DNA of 64,000 bases from positions 1-64,000 of the forward strand of contig JAYFNT010000004.1 in NCBI GenBank assembly GCA_034933285.1, given 5' to 3'. Below are positions 35,375 to 43,972 of the stretch, piece after piece; the first letter of the stretch is position 1; every line of letters begins with the position of its first letter. Under the pieces are notes generated by a model, which was not told where the DNA came from, made no database searches, and saw only the letters and a list, made by a program, of their open reading frames with translations. Made by a program: the position numbers and the translations under genes. The DNA comes from RPRC01 sp034933285 (GTDB lineage: Bacteria; Desulfobacterota; Desulfuromonadia; Geobacterales; Geobacteraceae).

Positions 35375-36471
35375 TGAACAGGGAGGTCCTCGAAGAATTC
35401 CACAACCGTGACATAGTAAGGGGGCTGGCTGAGCTTATAACCCGGCTGGCTGAACGCCACGACCGTCCGCTGACTTTCATGGAGGTGTGCGGGACCCATA
35501 CCATGGCCATTTACCAGTTCGGCATCAGGAGCATCCTTCCTCCAGGGGTGCGGCTCATTTCCGGACCGGGCTGCCCGGTGTGCGTCACGCCCATCGACTA
35601 CGTGGACAAGGCCGTTGCCTATGCACGGGTTCCTGATACGATCATTGCCACTTTCGGAGATATGCTCAGAGTGCCGGGTTCCTCTTCCAGCCTGATGGAG
35701 GAGCGTGCAAGGGGAGCTGACGTCAGGGTGGTCTATTCTCCGCTCGATGCCGTTTCCCTGGCCGGCAGAAATCCCGGCAAACGAGTCATATTTCTCGGTG
35801 TCGGTTTCGAGACCACTGCGCCTACTATAGCCGGAACCATACTCAAGGCAGAGGCCAACGGCTTGGACAACCTGCTCGTGCTGGCTTCCCACAAGACCAT
35901 ACCGGGTACCATGCGCTTATTGTCTTCCGACCCCGACCTGGGAATAGACGGTTATCTCTGCCCTGCTCACGTGAGCGCAGTGATAGGCGGTGATGCGTAC
36001 CGCTTCCTTGCCGAGGAGGACGGCATACCCTGCGTAGTGACCGGATTCGAACCTGCCGACATCCTGCAAGGTGTGGCCATGCTGATCAGGCAGATAGTAG
36101 AGGGGCGGAGCGAAGTGGAGATACAGTACCGGCGCTTCGTCACACCTGAGGGAAACCGCAAGGCCCAGGAACTCATGTCTCGGGTGTTCACTCCGTGCGA
36201 TGCGGTATGGCGAGGACTGGGCGTCATACCTGATAGCGGCCTGGTCATAAGGGAGGAATTCTCCCGTTTTGACGCGGAAAGGTCGCTGCCGGTCGTGGTG
36301 GAGGAGCCTCGTGAACCGTCGGGATGCCTTTGCGGTGAGGTATTGAAAGGAAAAGTATCTCCTTTTGAGTGCCCGCTGTTCGGCACTGCCTGTACCCCCG
36401 AGGACCCGGTAGGAGCCTGCATGGTATCATCGGAGGGGAGCTGCGCGGCAGCGTATAAATACGGACAATAG
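35374..36471 (+). CDS. hypD: Hydrogenase maturation Fe-S protein HypD
   Basis: 365 residues from the ATG at 35374 that shares a base with the hypC stop. Conserved blocks: 'FMEVCGTHTMAIYQFGIR' with the catalytic Cys, 'GPGCPVCVTP', 'GVGFETTAPT' and the C-terminal [4Fe-4S] region 'CLCGEVLKGKVSPFECPLFGTACTPEDPVGACMVSSEGSC'-like cysteines. HypD scaffolds the Fe(CN)2CO assembly with HypC and HypE. A 208-bp gap separates it from hypE. Confidence 0.96.
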   Translation: MNREVLEEFHNRDIVRGLAELITRLAERHDRPLTFMEVCGTHTMAIYQFGIRSILPPGVRLISGPGCPVCVTPIDYVDKAVAYARVPDTIIATFGDMLRVPGSSSSLMEERARGADVRVVYSPLDAVSLAGRNPGKRVIFLGVGFETTAPTIAGTILKAEANGLDNLLVLASHKTIPGTMRLLSSDPDLGIDGYLCPAHVSAVIGGDAYRFLAEEDGIPCVVTGFEPADILQGVAMLIRQIVEGRSEVEIQYRRFVTPEGNRKAQELMSRVFTPCDAVWRGLGVIPDSGLVIREEFSRFDAERSLPVVVEEPREPSGCLCGEVLKGKVSPFECPLFGTACTPEDPVGACMVSSEGSCAAAYKYGQ

Positions 36472-36679
36472 GGAAAAGGCGCAAGGCACAGGGCTCTCGG
36501 AACAAGGGCAATCACATTATCTCATTAATTCTTTCTTCGCTATCTCTCCTGGCGGATTCCGAACAGCTTGTGTTGTGCATGTTTTGCTGTTGCCTTGAGC
36601 CCTGTGCCTGTTCGAATATGAATACGTTGTAACAAATGCATTCAAGTTGACATTATTTGATTAAACTTGCGAGGACGAT

Positions 36680-37690
36680 ATGGACACAGATTTGATTCTG
36701 CTCGGGCACGGAAGCGGCGGACGGCTTTCACATCAGCTGCTGGATGAGCTCATAATCCCCACACTATCGGGGATTCCGATTTCCGGCCAGAATGATTCGG
36801 CGGTTTTGGAGCACGACGGTCGGAGGCTTGCTTTTACAACCGACTCCTATGTTGTTGACCCGATCTTTTTTCCAGGAGGCAACATAGGTGACCTGGCAGT
36901 GAACGGGACGGTTAATGATTTGGCCATGGTGGGTGCGGAGCCAATTGCCATCAGCGTGGGCATAATTCTGGAAGAAGGTTTCAGCCGCAGCGAACTAAGC
37001 GTCATACTGGAGACCATGCGAAAGGCCGCCGATCTGGCCGGCGTGTCAATAGTTTCCGGAGATACCAAGGTTGTCCCCCGGGGCAAGGCGGACCGGATTT
37101 TCATCAACACTTCCGGTATCGGAGTTTTTCACCACGATCTGCGAATCGGCGGAGCCAATGCCCGGGTCGGGGACAGGATCCTCATTAACGGTACTATCGG
37201 GGACCATGGGATCGCGGTGATGGCCAAAAGGGAGGGCCTGGAACTGGAAACGGATATCCGGAGCGATTGTGCCCCGCTCAACGGGATCGTTGCCGAACTT
37301 CTTGCGGAGGGTGAATCAATCCGCGTGTTGCGGGACCCAACCAGGGGGGGAGTCGCAACAACGCTGAAAGAGATTGCCATTCAGTCGGATGTTACCATTA
37401 CCCTCGACGAAACGGCGTTGCCGCTCAAAAGCGCGGTCCGGGGGGTGTGCGCGGTATTGGGTTTGGATCCCCTTTACGTGGCCAACGAAGGTAAGGTCCT
37501 TGTTTTCGTTTCACCGGATGCTGCCGAGAGGACCCTGGCCAGGATGAGAATGCATCCTCTGGGAAAGGACGCTGCGATCATCGGTGAGGTGACTTCTGAG
37601 GGTGGCGGCAGGGTCCGGATGGAGACCATTACCGGCGGCATGCGCGCTGTTGAGATGCTTGCCGGTGAACAGCTCCCCCGGATATGCTGA
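36680..37690 (+). CDS. hypE: Hydrogenase maturation dehydratase HypE
   Basis: 336 residues, AIR-synthase/PurM fold. 'LLGHGSGGRLSHQLL' at the start, 'ALTTDSYVVDPIFFPGGNIG' style block (here AFTTDSYVVDPIFFPGGNIG) and 'DPTRGGVATTLKEIA' are diagnostic. The C-terminal LPRIC ends in the cysteine that is carbamoylated by HypF and dehydrated with ATP to the thiocyanate giving the CN ligand. Separated from hypD by 208 bp that hold a short GC-rich repeat, so it may have its own promoter. Confidence 0.96.
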   Translation: MDTDLILLGHGSGGRLSHQLLDELIIPTLSGIPISGQNDSAVLEHDGRRLAFTTDSYVVDPIFFPGGNIGDLAVNGTVNDLAMVGAEPIAISVGIILEEGFSRSELSVILETMRKAADLAGVSIVSGDTKVVPRGKADRIFINTSGIGVFHHDLRIGGANARVGDRILINGTIGDHGIAVMAKREGLELETDIRSDCAPLNGIVAELLAEGESIRVLRDPTRGGVATTLKEIAIQSDVTITLDETALPLKSAVRGVCAVLGLDPLYVANEGKVLVFVSPDAAERTLARMRMHPLGKDAAIIGEVTSEGGGRVRMETITGGMRAVEMLAGEQLPRIC

Positions 37691-37741
37691 TTGAAGTGAC
37701 GAGTACGGAACCACGATATTTTCCTGAAAGGAGAGATTGAA

Positions 37742-37846
37742 ATGGCTGTCTGGAAGTGCAAGACCTGCGGATTTGCGAAAGAAGGCCGTTGCAAGCCGCA
37801 AAAATGTCCCCAATGCCAGGAAAAGGGATCCTTTGAGAAAGAGTGA
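37742..37846 (+). CDS. RCKP-type rubredoxin-like small protein
   Basis: 34 residues: MAVWKCKTCGFAKEGRCKP then QKCPQCQEKGSFEKE. Two CxxC knuckles (CKTC and CPQC) make a one-metal (Fe or Zn) rubredoxin-like site, and the 'GRCKP' segment is the hallmark of the RCKP-type rubredoxin-like family. AAGGAGAG lies 8 bp before the ATG. It follows hypE by 51 bp in the same direction; a role in electron transfer or metal handling linked to hydrogenase is inference. Confidence 0.8.
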   Translation: MAVWKCKTCGFAKEGRCKPQKCPQCQEKGSFEKE

Positions 37847-38262
37847 CATATTTCCCTGATGCACGGAAAGAGAAAATCCTGACGGCATTTTCCGGCATGC
37901 GGTTGATAACCGCCATGACGGTATTTGCTTTCAGGATTTTTTTGTTGTTGCTCCGTGATTCATTCGAAATATTTCTTCCTGATGCAATGATCTTGTTTGC
38001 CGGACAGGAACGCATGGACGGATGAATTGCATGCTTCGGCAAAAACATGTTATGTGGTAAAATTAATTCAAGTTTTCCGCAAATTGTGCGATAAAAGATA
38101 AATGGGAGAGCTTGGCTGGTACAGGCATTTTATGAAAAGGATAATTTTCGAAACCCGCAAGGTCTTCCATCTCCCTTTGCTGGAGAGTAGAGAGTTGACG
38201 GCCTTCCGGGGCCGGCCGTGGATTTCATGCCGTGCCAGGGCATTGCTGGAAAGGAAAAAGTG
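37847..38262 (+). other. Intergenic region upstream of the HDOD gene
   Basis: 416 bp with no gene I can support. It contains the structured terminator-like element at 37873-37943, an AT-rich stretch around 38045-38110 that could be a promoter region, and a hairpin ACGGCC (38198-38203)/GGCCGT (38214-38219) about 45 bp before the HDOD start. Confidence 0.5.
37873..37943 (+). terminator. Branched terminator-like RNA element after the rubredoxin-like gene
   Basis: AAAATCCTGA (37873-37882) is perfectly complementary to TCAGGATTTT (37931-37940), which runs into more T residues. Inside the loop is a second hairpin, GCGGTT-GAT-AACCGC (37900-37914 region). A 10-bp closing stem with an internal stem and a U-tract fits a large intrinsic terminator, or a regulatory RNA. 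Confidence 0.45.
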
Positions 38263-39135
38263 ATGCCGGTTCAGACGAGTGTCGCGGAAATACGACAGAG
38301 GATTCTTCTTCTGAAGGAAGTGCCGCCCCTGCCGGTGATCGCCCAAAAAATCCTCTGCATGTCGGTCGATTCCGATGTTGTAGAGCTTTCAGACATGATA
38401 GAAAAGGCGCCCTGTATCGCAGCCAGGATTCTGGGAGTGGCCAACTCGGCCTATTTTGGCTGGCCTGGCGGTGTAAGGAGCATTTATGATGCGATATACA
38501 AGGTGCTCGGCATCAAGCTTGTCAAAAGTCTCGCCATTGGAATTGCCATAAGCGAGGTGTTCGATGTGAGAAAGTGCAGGGGCTTCCGACCGGAGCAGTA
38601 CTGGTTTACCGCGATAGTAACCGCCCAGTTGTCCCAGGGATTCCTCCGGTCGGTTTTCAGCTTCTTGCGGGGAGACCTTGACAATGTTCACGTGAACGGG
38701 CTGCTGCACAATTTCGGCCTGCCCGTGTTAGCGCACCTGTTCCCCAACGAATTGTCCAAAGCCTTCTTGCCATTACCACCCGACGAGCAACAGAAAACGA
38801 CGACTGAACGCATTCTGGCGATTCTGGGAATTGACCAGAATCATGCCGGAGGCTGGCTTGCGCGGAAATGGCACCTTCCGCGGGATATCGTCTGTGTAAT
38901 GGAGAACCATAAAGACACAGCTTACCGGGGTGATTTCTGGCCTGTCGTGCTCCTTGTGGGCTACTGCGAACGCCAGGCGAAACGTTTTTACCTGCAAAAA
39001 AACATGGTGCCTGAGCCGGAGGTTGAGACGGTGCTCGGCATTAATGAAGCTACTGTGGAAAAAATGGGCTACAGAATCGAATGCCAGATAGACGATATAC
39101 ATTCCATGGCGGCACTGATGGCCACGGGAGGGTAG
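38263..39135 (+). CDS. HDOD domain signalling protein
   Basis: 290 residues from the ATG at 38263 (MPVQTSVAEIR), preceded by AAAGGAAAA. The HDOD domain covers nearly all of it: 'LKEVPPLPVIAQKILCM', 'VVELSDMIEKAPCIAARILGVANSAYFG', then 'VLGIKLVKSLAIGIAI'. HDOD is a catalytically inactive HD relative used in output and signalling proteins. Only two bases separate its stop from the hybrid kinase start, so the two are coupled and probably act in one pathway. Common in Geobacter signalling sets. Confidence 0.88.
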   Translation: MPVQTSVAEIRQRILLLKEVPPLPVIAQKILCMSVDSDVVELSDMIEKAPCIAARILGVANSAYFGWPGGVRSIYDAIYKVLGIKLVKSLAIGIAISEVFDVRKCRGFRPEQYWFTAIVTAQLSQGFLRSVFSFLRGDLDNVHVNGLLHNFGLPVLAHLFPNELSKAFLPLPPDEQQKTTTERILAILGIDQNHAGGWLARKWHLPRDIVCVMENHKDTAYRGDFWPVVLLVGYCERQAKRFYLQKNMVPEPEVETVLGINEATVEKMGYRIECQIDDIHSMAALMATGG

Positions 39136-39137
39136 GA

Positions 39138-41333
39138 ATGGAGTCTCGTTTGTCCCAGGAGGCGTTCAGTGAATTGAATAAACGGATTGTCAGCCTGCTC
39201 GATTCATTTTCGGCATTGAGCATTCTGAGTTCCATCGATGTCAGGAACCTGGACCTGCAAACCTTGCTCAGCAAGGCTTTACGGGGACTGATGGAGAACC
39301 TGGACATGGAACGCTGCTCCGTTTTCATTCTTCATGATGACCAGCTGATAAACTGTGTCGGACTCGACTGGAACGACCTTCTGGAGCATGGCCGTACTCC
39401 GGTTCCGGTCATCAGAGCTTCCGAATTGTTGAAAGCATCCATCGGTGAAGGCATCATGGGGCTGGCTGTGAAAACCGGAAAGCTCCAGCATAGCCATGAC
39501 TGCTCAAACGACCCTCGCTACAAGGTTTTTCCCGGTCACGATATAGGCTCCCTTATCAGTGTACCCATCTTCCAGTTGGGGGGCGATGTCCTCGGAGTAC
39601 TCAACATTTCCCATTCCCTTCCCGGATTCTTTAATGAATGGCATGAACGTCTGCTGCAGGTATTCTGCAATTGTCTCGGGCAGATAATCGTCACGAACCG
39701 GCTTGTGACCCAGATGGACGGGGAAATTGAAAAAAGGACGGGTCAGCTGCGACGTGCCCTGGAGGAAGCCCGGTCAGCCGAGCGGAATCTGCGGGAAAGT
39801 GAAAACCGGCTCAACCTGGTCATGGAAGGGAGCAATGACGGATTCTGGGACTGGTCCCTTATTTCAGGAGAGATCAGGCTCAGTTCGCGCTGGGCGGATT
39901 TCCTTGGTTACACCCCGGACGAACTGGAACGACTTTTCAGTGATGGCAAAGTCCTGGTGCACCGGAATGATCAGGGTGAAGTAATGAAGCTCATTGCAGA
40001 CCATCTGCAAGGCTCGGCTCCCCAATATACGGCTGAATATAGGATGATGACCCGTGCAGGTGAATGGAAATGGCTCCTGGACCGTGGCAAGGTGGTCGAA
40101 TGGGATTCCCAAGGGAGACCGCTCCGTATTACCGGCACGACGAGCGATGTAACCAACCGGAAGCTGGCCGAGGAAGAGAAACAGCACCTGGAAAACCAGC
40201 TGCATCATTCCCAGAAGATGGAGGCAATCGGACAGCTGGCCGGAGGGGTGGCCCACGAGTTCAACAACATAATGACGGCCATTATAGGCTACGCTCATCT
40301 CCTGGTCATGAAAACTGAAGAGGAAAGCCAGCTCAGGCATTTCGCCTCGCAGATCCTCACGTCCGCGGAGAGGGCCGCGGGTCTTACCAAAAGCCTGCTC
40401 ACCTTCAGCCGCAAACAGATTGCCAATCTGCACCAAGTGAACGTAAACGACACCATCGAAAAAATCGGCAGTCTCCTTTCACGGCTGATCAGGGAAGATG
40501 TGGAATTCAAAACGGAACTCTGTTACGAACCCCTCAACATACTGGCGGACGACGGCCAGGTCGAGCAGGTACTGATGAATCTCGTTACCAACGCCCGGGA
40601 TGCCCTGCCCCATGGGGGAGGAGTTACCATAAGCACGGGAACGGCTTTTCTTGATGCCGAATTCATCGGCGGATTCGGCTACGGGACTCCCGGTTCCTAT
40701 GCACGCATTTCAGTGCAGGATACTGGCCTGGGTATGGATGAATCCACTGTTGAAAAAATTTTCGAGCCCTTCTTTACCACCAAGGAACCGGGCAAGGGAA
40801 CAGGCTTGGGACTTGCGATTGTCTACGGTATCATCAAACAGCTGAACGGCTACGTTACGGTTGACAGTATTCCGGGCAAGGGTACCGATTTCACGATATA
40901 TTTCCCGTTGATCAGCGCGGAGGGGCAGAAATCCGAAAGAGTCTCTCTTCCTCTGCTGAAAACCGGAAAAGAGACGATCCTCATTGCTGAGGACGATGAC
41001 GACGTGAGGCGTCTGGACCGCGAACTGCTGGAGGAGTGCGGATACACCGTGATCGAGGCTGCAAACGGAAGGCAGGCCCTGGATCTTTTTTTGAAGCATC
41101 GGGACAAGATCGACATGGTGATCTTCGATGTGATAATGCCCAAGATGAACGGCCGGGAGGTCTTCGAAGAAATCAGCCGCATTCAGCCCGATATAAAGGT
41201 TCTTTTCATAAGCGGCTATACCGGTGACATCCTGAATGCCAATTGCGGCATAGACAAGGAATTCGATTTCCTCTCCAAACCGCTTCCTCCGGAAGAGTTG
41301 CTGACCAGGGTCCGGGAAATTCTCGACCGTTAA
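39138..41333 (+). CDS. GAF-PAS hybrid histidine kinase with C-terminal receiver
   Basis: 731 residues from the ATG at 39138 with GGAGGGTAGG upstream. No membrane segment. GAF domain at about 20-185, coiled coil, PAS_3 fold at about 225-345 ('GSNDGFWDWSLISGEIRLS', 'WKWLLDRGKVVEWDSQGRP'-like), then the phosphoacceptor box 'GGVAHEFNNIMTAIIGY' with His373. The ATPase has 'VLMNLVTNARDALP', 'DTGLGMD' and 'GKGTGLGLAIVYGI'. The receiver domain ends the protein with Asp664 in 'MVIFDVIMPKMNG'. Hybrid kinases of this HEFN type usually pass phosphate on to a histidine phosphotransfer protein or other receiver; none is adjacent. Confidence 0.92.
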   Translation: MESRLSQEAFSELNKRIVSLLDSFSALSILSSIDVRNLDLQTLLSKALRGLMENLDMERCSVFILHDDQLINCVGLDWNDLLEHGRTPVPVIRASELLKASIGEGIMGLAVKTGKLQHSHDCSNDPRYKVFPGHDIGSLISVPIFQLGGDVLGVLNISHSLPGFFNEWHERLLQVFCNCLGQIIVTNRLVTQMDGEIEKRTGQLRRALEEARSAERNLRESENRLNLVMEGSNDGFWDWSLISGEIRLSSRWADFLGYTPDELERLFSDGKVLVHRNDQGEVMKLIADHLQGSAPQYTAEYRMMTRAGEWKWLLDRGKVVEWDSQGRPLRITGTTSDVTNRKLAEEEKQHLENQLHHSQKMEAIGQLAGGVAHEFNNIMTAIIGYAHLLVMKTEEESQLRHFASQILTSAERAAGLTKSLLTFSRKQIANLHQVNVNDTIEKIGSLLSRLIREDVEFKTELCYEPLNILADDGQVEQVLMNLVTNARDALPHGGGVTISTGTAFLDAEFIGGFGYGTPGSYARISVQDTGLGMDESTVEKIFEPFFTTKEPGKGTGLGLAIVYGIIKQLNGYVTVDSIPGKGTDFTIYFPLISAEGQKSERVSLPLLKTGKETILIAEDDDDVRRLDRELLEECGYTVIEAANGRQALDLFLKHRDKIDMVIFDVIMPKMNGREVFEEISRIQPDIKVLFISGYTGDILNANCGIDKEFDFLSKPLPPEELLTRVREILDR

Positions 41334-41387
41334 CCTGCTTGGGTCGGTATCATCCACTCTGTTGAAAACGTTCCGGGCAGGCCGGTA

Positions 41388-42113
41388 TCAGTCTGCTGCG
41401 GGCCGGTCCAGATCAAGGAAATGAGTCAACCTGTCAAATGATGCGTTGATTACCTGCTCCTCTCTTATTCCCGCCTTGAGGATCATGGCCAGCGCTTCCT
41501 CGAAAACTCCGACCCCCTGTGCGATGTGCGCATCACTGCCTATTGCCACCAATGCATCTGATCCGGCAATGAGTTCGGCGAGAGTCTCGCAGTTGGGCCT
41601 GCTTCCCTTTCTGCTCATTGACAGGGATGAATTGTTGATCTCAAGAGCCGTTCCCGACGCAGAAGCTCCGCGTACCAGGTCACTGTATGAGACCGGGAAA
41701 GCGGGGTTTCCGGAGTGGGCCACGGCCCGGACATGCTTGTTTTCCATGGCCCTGAGGACTGCGCCAGTATTTTCCGAAATCCCCCTGTTGTCAAAACCGC
41801 ATCCCTCGTGAAAACCTGCCAGGACGAAATCCAGTCTGGCAAGGTACGATTCTGGAAGATCGAGAGAGCCGTCACTTCCGATGATATTGGCTTCGGCGCC
41901 GCGAAGTATCCTGACGCCGCAGATTTCAGGTGGAATGAAACGCATAGCGCCGAAGTGATAGAGGTGGGGCCCGCCCGGCAGGGCCGGACCGTGGTCGGTA
42001 ATGGCAACGGCTTTCAGGCCCTTGCGGCGAGCAGCCGAAGCGATCTCGTTGATGGTGGAATAAGCATGGCCTGAGGCAACGGTATGGACATGAAGGTCGG
42101 CAATGATTTTCAT
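41388..42113 (-). CDS. PHP-family phosphoesterase (YcdX-like)
   Basis: 241 residues from the ATG at 42113. PHP metal-binding motifs: DLHVHTVASGHAYSTI near the start, 'AITDHGPALPG' near 38, 'GAEANI' near 74, 'AGFHEGCG', 'VAHSGNPAFP' and 'IGSDAH' near 197. This set matches the trinuclear-metal YcdX phosphatase subgroup rather than histidinol phosphatase or polymerase PHP domains. The physiological substrate is unknown. It is convergent with the hybrid kinase and is the last host gene before the prophage. An inverted repeat ATTTC-N5-GAAAT lies just upstream of its start (42123-42137). Confidence 0.85.
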   Translation of the reverse strand: MKIIADLHVHTVASGHAYSTINEIASAARRKGLKAVAITDHGPALPGGPHLYHFGAMRFIPPEICGVRILRGAEANIIGSDGSLDLPESYLARLDFVLAGFHEGCGFDNRGISENTGAVLRAMENKHVRAVAHSGNPAFPVSYSDLVRGASASGTALEINNSSLSMSRKGSRPNCETLAELIAGSDALVAIGSDAHIAQGVGVFEEALAMILKAGIREEQVINASFDRLTHFLDLDRPAAD

Positions 42114-42173
42114 GCCCACACTATTTCACGGCGAAATGCAAAAGTCAATGCAGGTGCAGAAGGTGTAACGCGA

Positions 42174-42212
42174 TGTTATAACTTGCGGCTCGAAAATGCT
42201 ATAACTCGCCGC
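42174..42212. repeat. Paired 16-bp direct repeats at the presumed prophage end
   Basis: TGTTATAACTTGCGGC (42174-42189) and TGCTATAACTCGCCGC (42197-42212) match at 13 of 16 positions and start 23 bp apart, about two helical turns. They lie between host and phage genes and begin with TG, as the ends of transposable phages do. They are compatible with transposase-binding sites at the phage right end; a regulator operator is the alternative. Confidence 0.4.
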
Positions 42213-42249
42213 GCAGAAATCGTTGACATGATCAATTTTGATTTGATTC

Positions 42250-43011
42250 CTACCAATTCATGACGATCATTTCTACCCGATTTTTACCTTTCCCGGCTCC
42301 GCCGACAGTGTAATTTATTTTGACCGTTTCGACCCGAAACTCTCCAAACGCTTCCCGCATCTTCGGATGGTCGTTAATGGTCAGAATTACCTTCCCTTTT
42401 GCCGATTTCATCGTCTCCGCGAGTATAATATATTGCTCGAGCGGGAATTCAACTCCATATCCTTCTGTCTGCCAATACGGCGGATCGCAAAAGAATAACG
42501 TTGTCGGACGATCGTATTTTAAAATGCAGTGTTGCCAGTCAAGATGTTCGATCACGCACCTGGCCAGCCTCAGATGTGCCTGGCTCAGATCCTCTTCAAT
42601 CCGGAGTAGGTTCAGCCTCGGAGAGCTGGTTGCAGCCGTTCCGAATGTGCGACCGGAGACCTTTCCGCCGAACGCCAGCTTCTGCAAATAATAGAACCTG
42701 GCGGCCCGTTGGATGTCCGTCAGTGTTTCCGGAGGCGTGATGTTGAGCCAGTTAAACATCTCTCTCGATACCAGCGCCCATTTAAATTGCCGGATGAACT
42801 CCTCCATGTGATGCTGAATGACGCGATATAGGGAAACCAGATCGCTATTATAATCGTTCAGCACCTCGACTTCTGACGGTTCCTTCAGAAAAAACAAAGC
42901 AGCGCCGCCGGCGAATGGTTCCACATAACAGGTGTGATCAGGAAACAAGGGGAGAATGTGCTTCGCGAGTCGGCGTTTCCCGCCGATCCAGGGGATTACG
43001 GGGTAATGCAT
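42250..43011 (-). CDS. DNA adenine methyltransferase, D12 (Dam) class
   Basis: 253 residues. The start 'YPVIPWIGGKRRLAKHIL' is the D12-class N-terminal block. The SAM-binding motif is 'YVEPFAGGAALFF' near residue 30 and the catalytic motif is DPPY in 'LFFCDPPYWQTEGYG' near residue 172. These are the motifs of N6-adenine methylases of the Dam/DpnM type; no specificity can be read. No endonuclease partner is nearby. A lone methylase at the right end of a Mu-like phage occupies the place of Mu mom and would protect phage DNA from host restriction. Confidence 0.92.
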   Translation of the reverse strand: MHYPVIPWIGGKRRLAKHILPLFPDHTCYVEPFAGGAALFFLKEPSEVEVLNDYNSDLVSLYRVIQHHMEEFIRQFKWALVSREMFNWLNITPPETLTDIQRAARFYYLQKLAFGGKVSGRTFGTAATSSPRLNLLRIEEDLSQAHLRLARCVIEHLDWQHCILKYDRPTTLFFCDPPYWQTEGYGVEFPLEQYIILAETMKSAKGKVILTINDHPKMREAFGEFRVETVKINYTVGGAGKGKNRVEMIVMNW

Positions 43012-43163
43012 GGTGAGCCCTCACTTGATTTTCAAATCATTTTTGATAGACTCCCTTTGCCTTGTCGACAGGGTGGGGAAGCCTCGGCTTGGCTCACAGG
43101 TGTGTTCTGTGCGTTGAGTGGTCGGGTCATGTTCCCGCATGGTCCGGCCGCTTCCTCTGTAAT

Positions 43164-43964
43164 TTATGCTGCGATGAACCAGTTCAAACCCCCTAAATCC
43201 AACATCATATTGTTAGGTATTGCATTGGAATTACAAATATTACCTGTGGAGCTATTGTAATATAGGGAATTATGAGTAGTCCATTGGCCGTCTGCTTGAG
43301 TCATCGGGCAGAGCCTGACTATCACTTGAGCAGGTCGATATCCTTCCGCGACAAAAAATAGTGGTGAGTATTCAGAGATGGTTGATCCAGAGGTGTTAAT
43401 TATGACCCCCTTTGCCTGGAAATCGTTCGTAGCAGCTTGTTTTCGATATGCGGGAGTCTCCCACCCCTGGGACGCCATACCGCTGAGCAGGGTAATGTTT
43501 GTCCATGTATCTGCAGATGGAACCACCATGAGCTGGGCGGCCGCCCAGGTTATAGTCTGGTCAGCCGCCGTTGCAGTGAATGTATAGAGGACCGCTCCAC
43601 CTCCATTGTATTGAGTTGCTGCCAGAATGACGCACAGCCCCACAGCGATGCTTTTCCAGCTTGTCCCGTCATAATAGCAATTTGCAGTCAAATTAGTACT
43701 ATTGGCTCCCCTTACGTAACTAAATGAATTTGTATTTCCCCCCAGGGAAACACCAGCTCCGCCAACTGATGGGTTCAACCCAACCGCCCCTTCAATCAAC
43801 AACCGTTTCGAGGCATCCAACACCGGTATATTATTCGCCCCGGGCATCTGACTGGCAACATACTGCGCCAACCTAGTCAATAGGCCCTTAATTTCATCCG
43901 TATTTCCGTCCGCTTCCTGGGGGGTCAGATTTGCCCCTTTATCACGCCTAAATGTCAGTGCCAT
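43164..43964 (-). CDS. Probable tail fibre or receptor-binding protein
   Basis: 266 residues. The first 30 ('LTFRRDKGANLTPQEADGNTDEIKGL') are the kind of short N-terminal attachment module found on phage tail fibres ('KGxxLTxxEADxN'). The rest is Ser/Thr/Asn/Gly-rich with no recognised enzymatic motif, as in variable fibre shafts and tips. It follows the tail-tip gene by 8 bp with an AGGAGG ribosome site, the normal fibre position. Its own downstream gap (43012-43163) has no gene. Confidence 0.6.
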   Translation of the reverse strand: MALTFRRDKGANLTPQEADGNTDEIKGLLTRLAQYVASQMPGANNIPVLDASKRLLIEGAVGLNPSVGGAGVSLGGNTNSFSYVRGANSTNLTANCYYDGTSWKSIAVGLCVILAATQYNGGGAVLYTFTATAADQTITWAAAQLMVVPSADTWTNITLLSGMASQGWETPAYRKQAATNDFQAKGVIINTSGSTISEYSPLFFVAEGYRPAQVIVRLCPMTQADGQWTTHNSLYYNSSTGNICNSNAIPNNMMLDLGGLNWFIAA

Positions 43965-43972
43965 TTGCCCTC

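Noticed and set aside
36647..36672. Promoter TTGACA upstream of hypE
   Set aside because: The -35-like hexamer has no acceptable -10 at 16-18 bp and lies too near the ATG at 36680.
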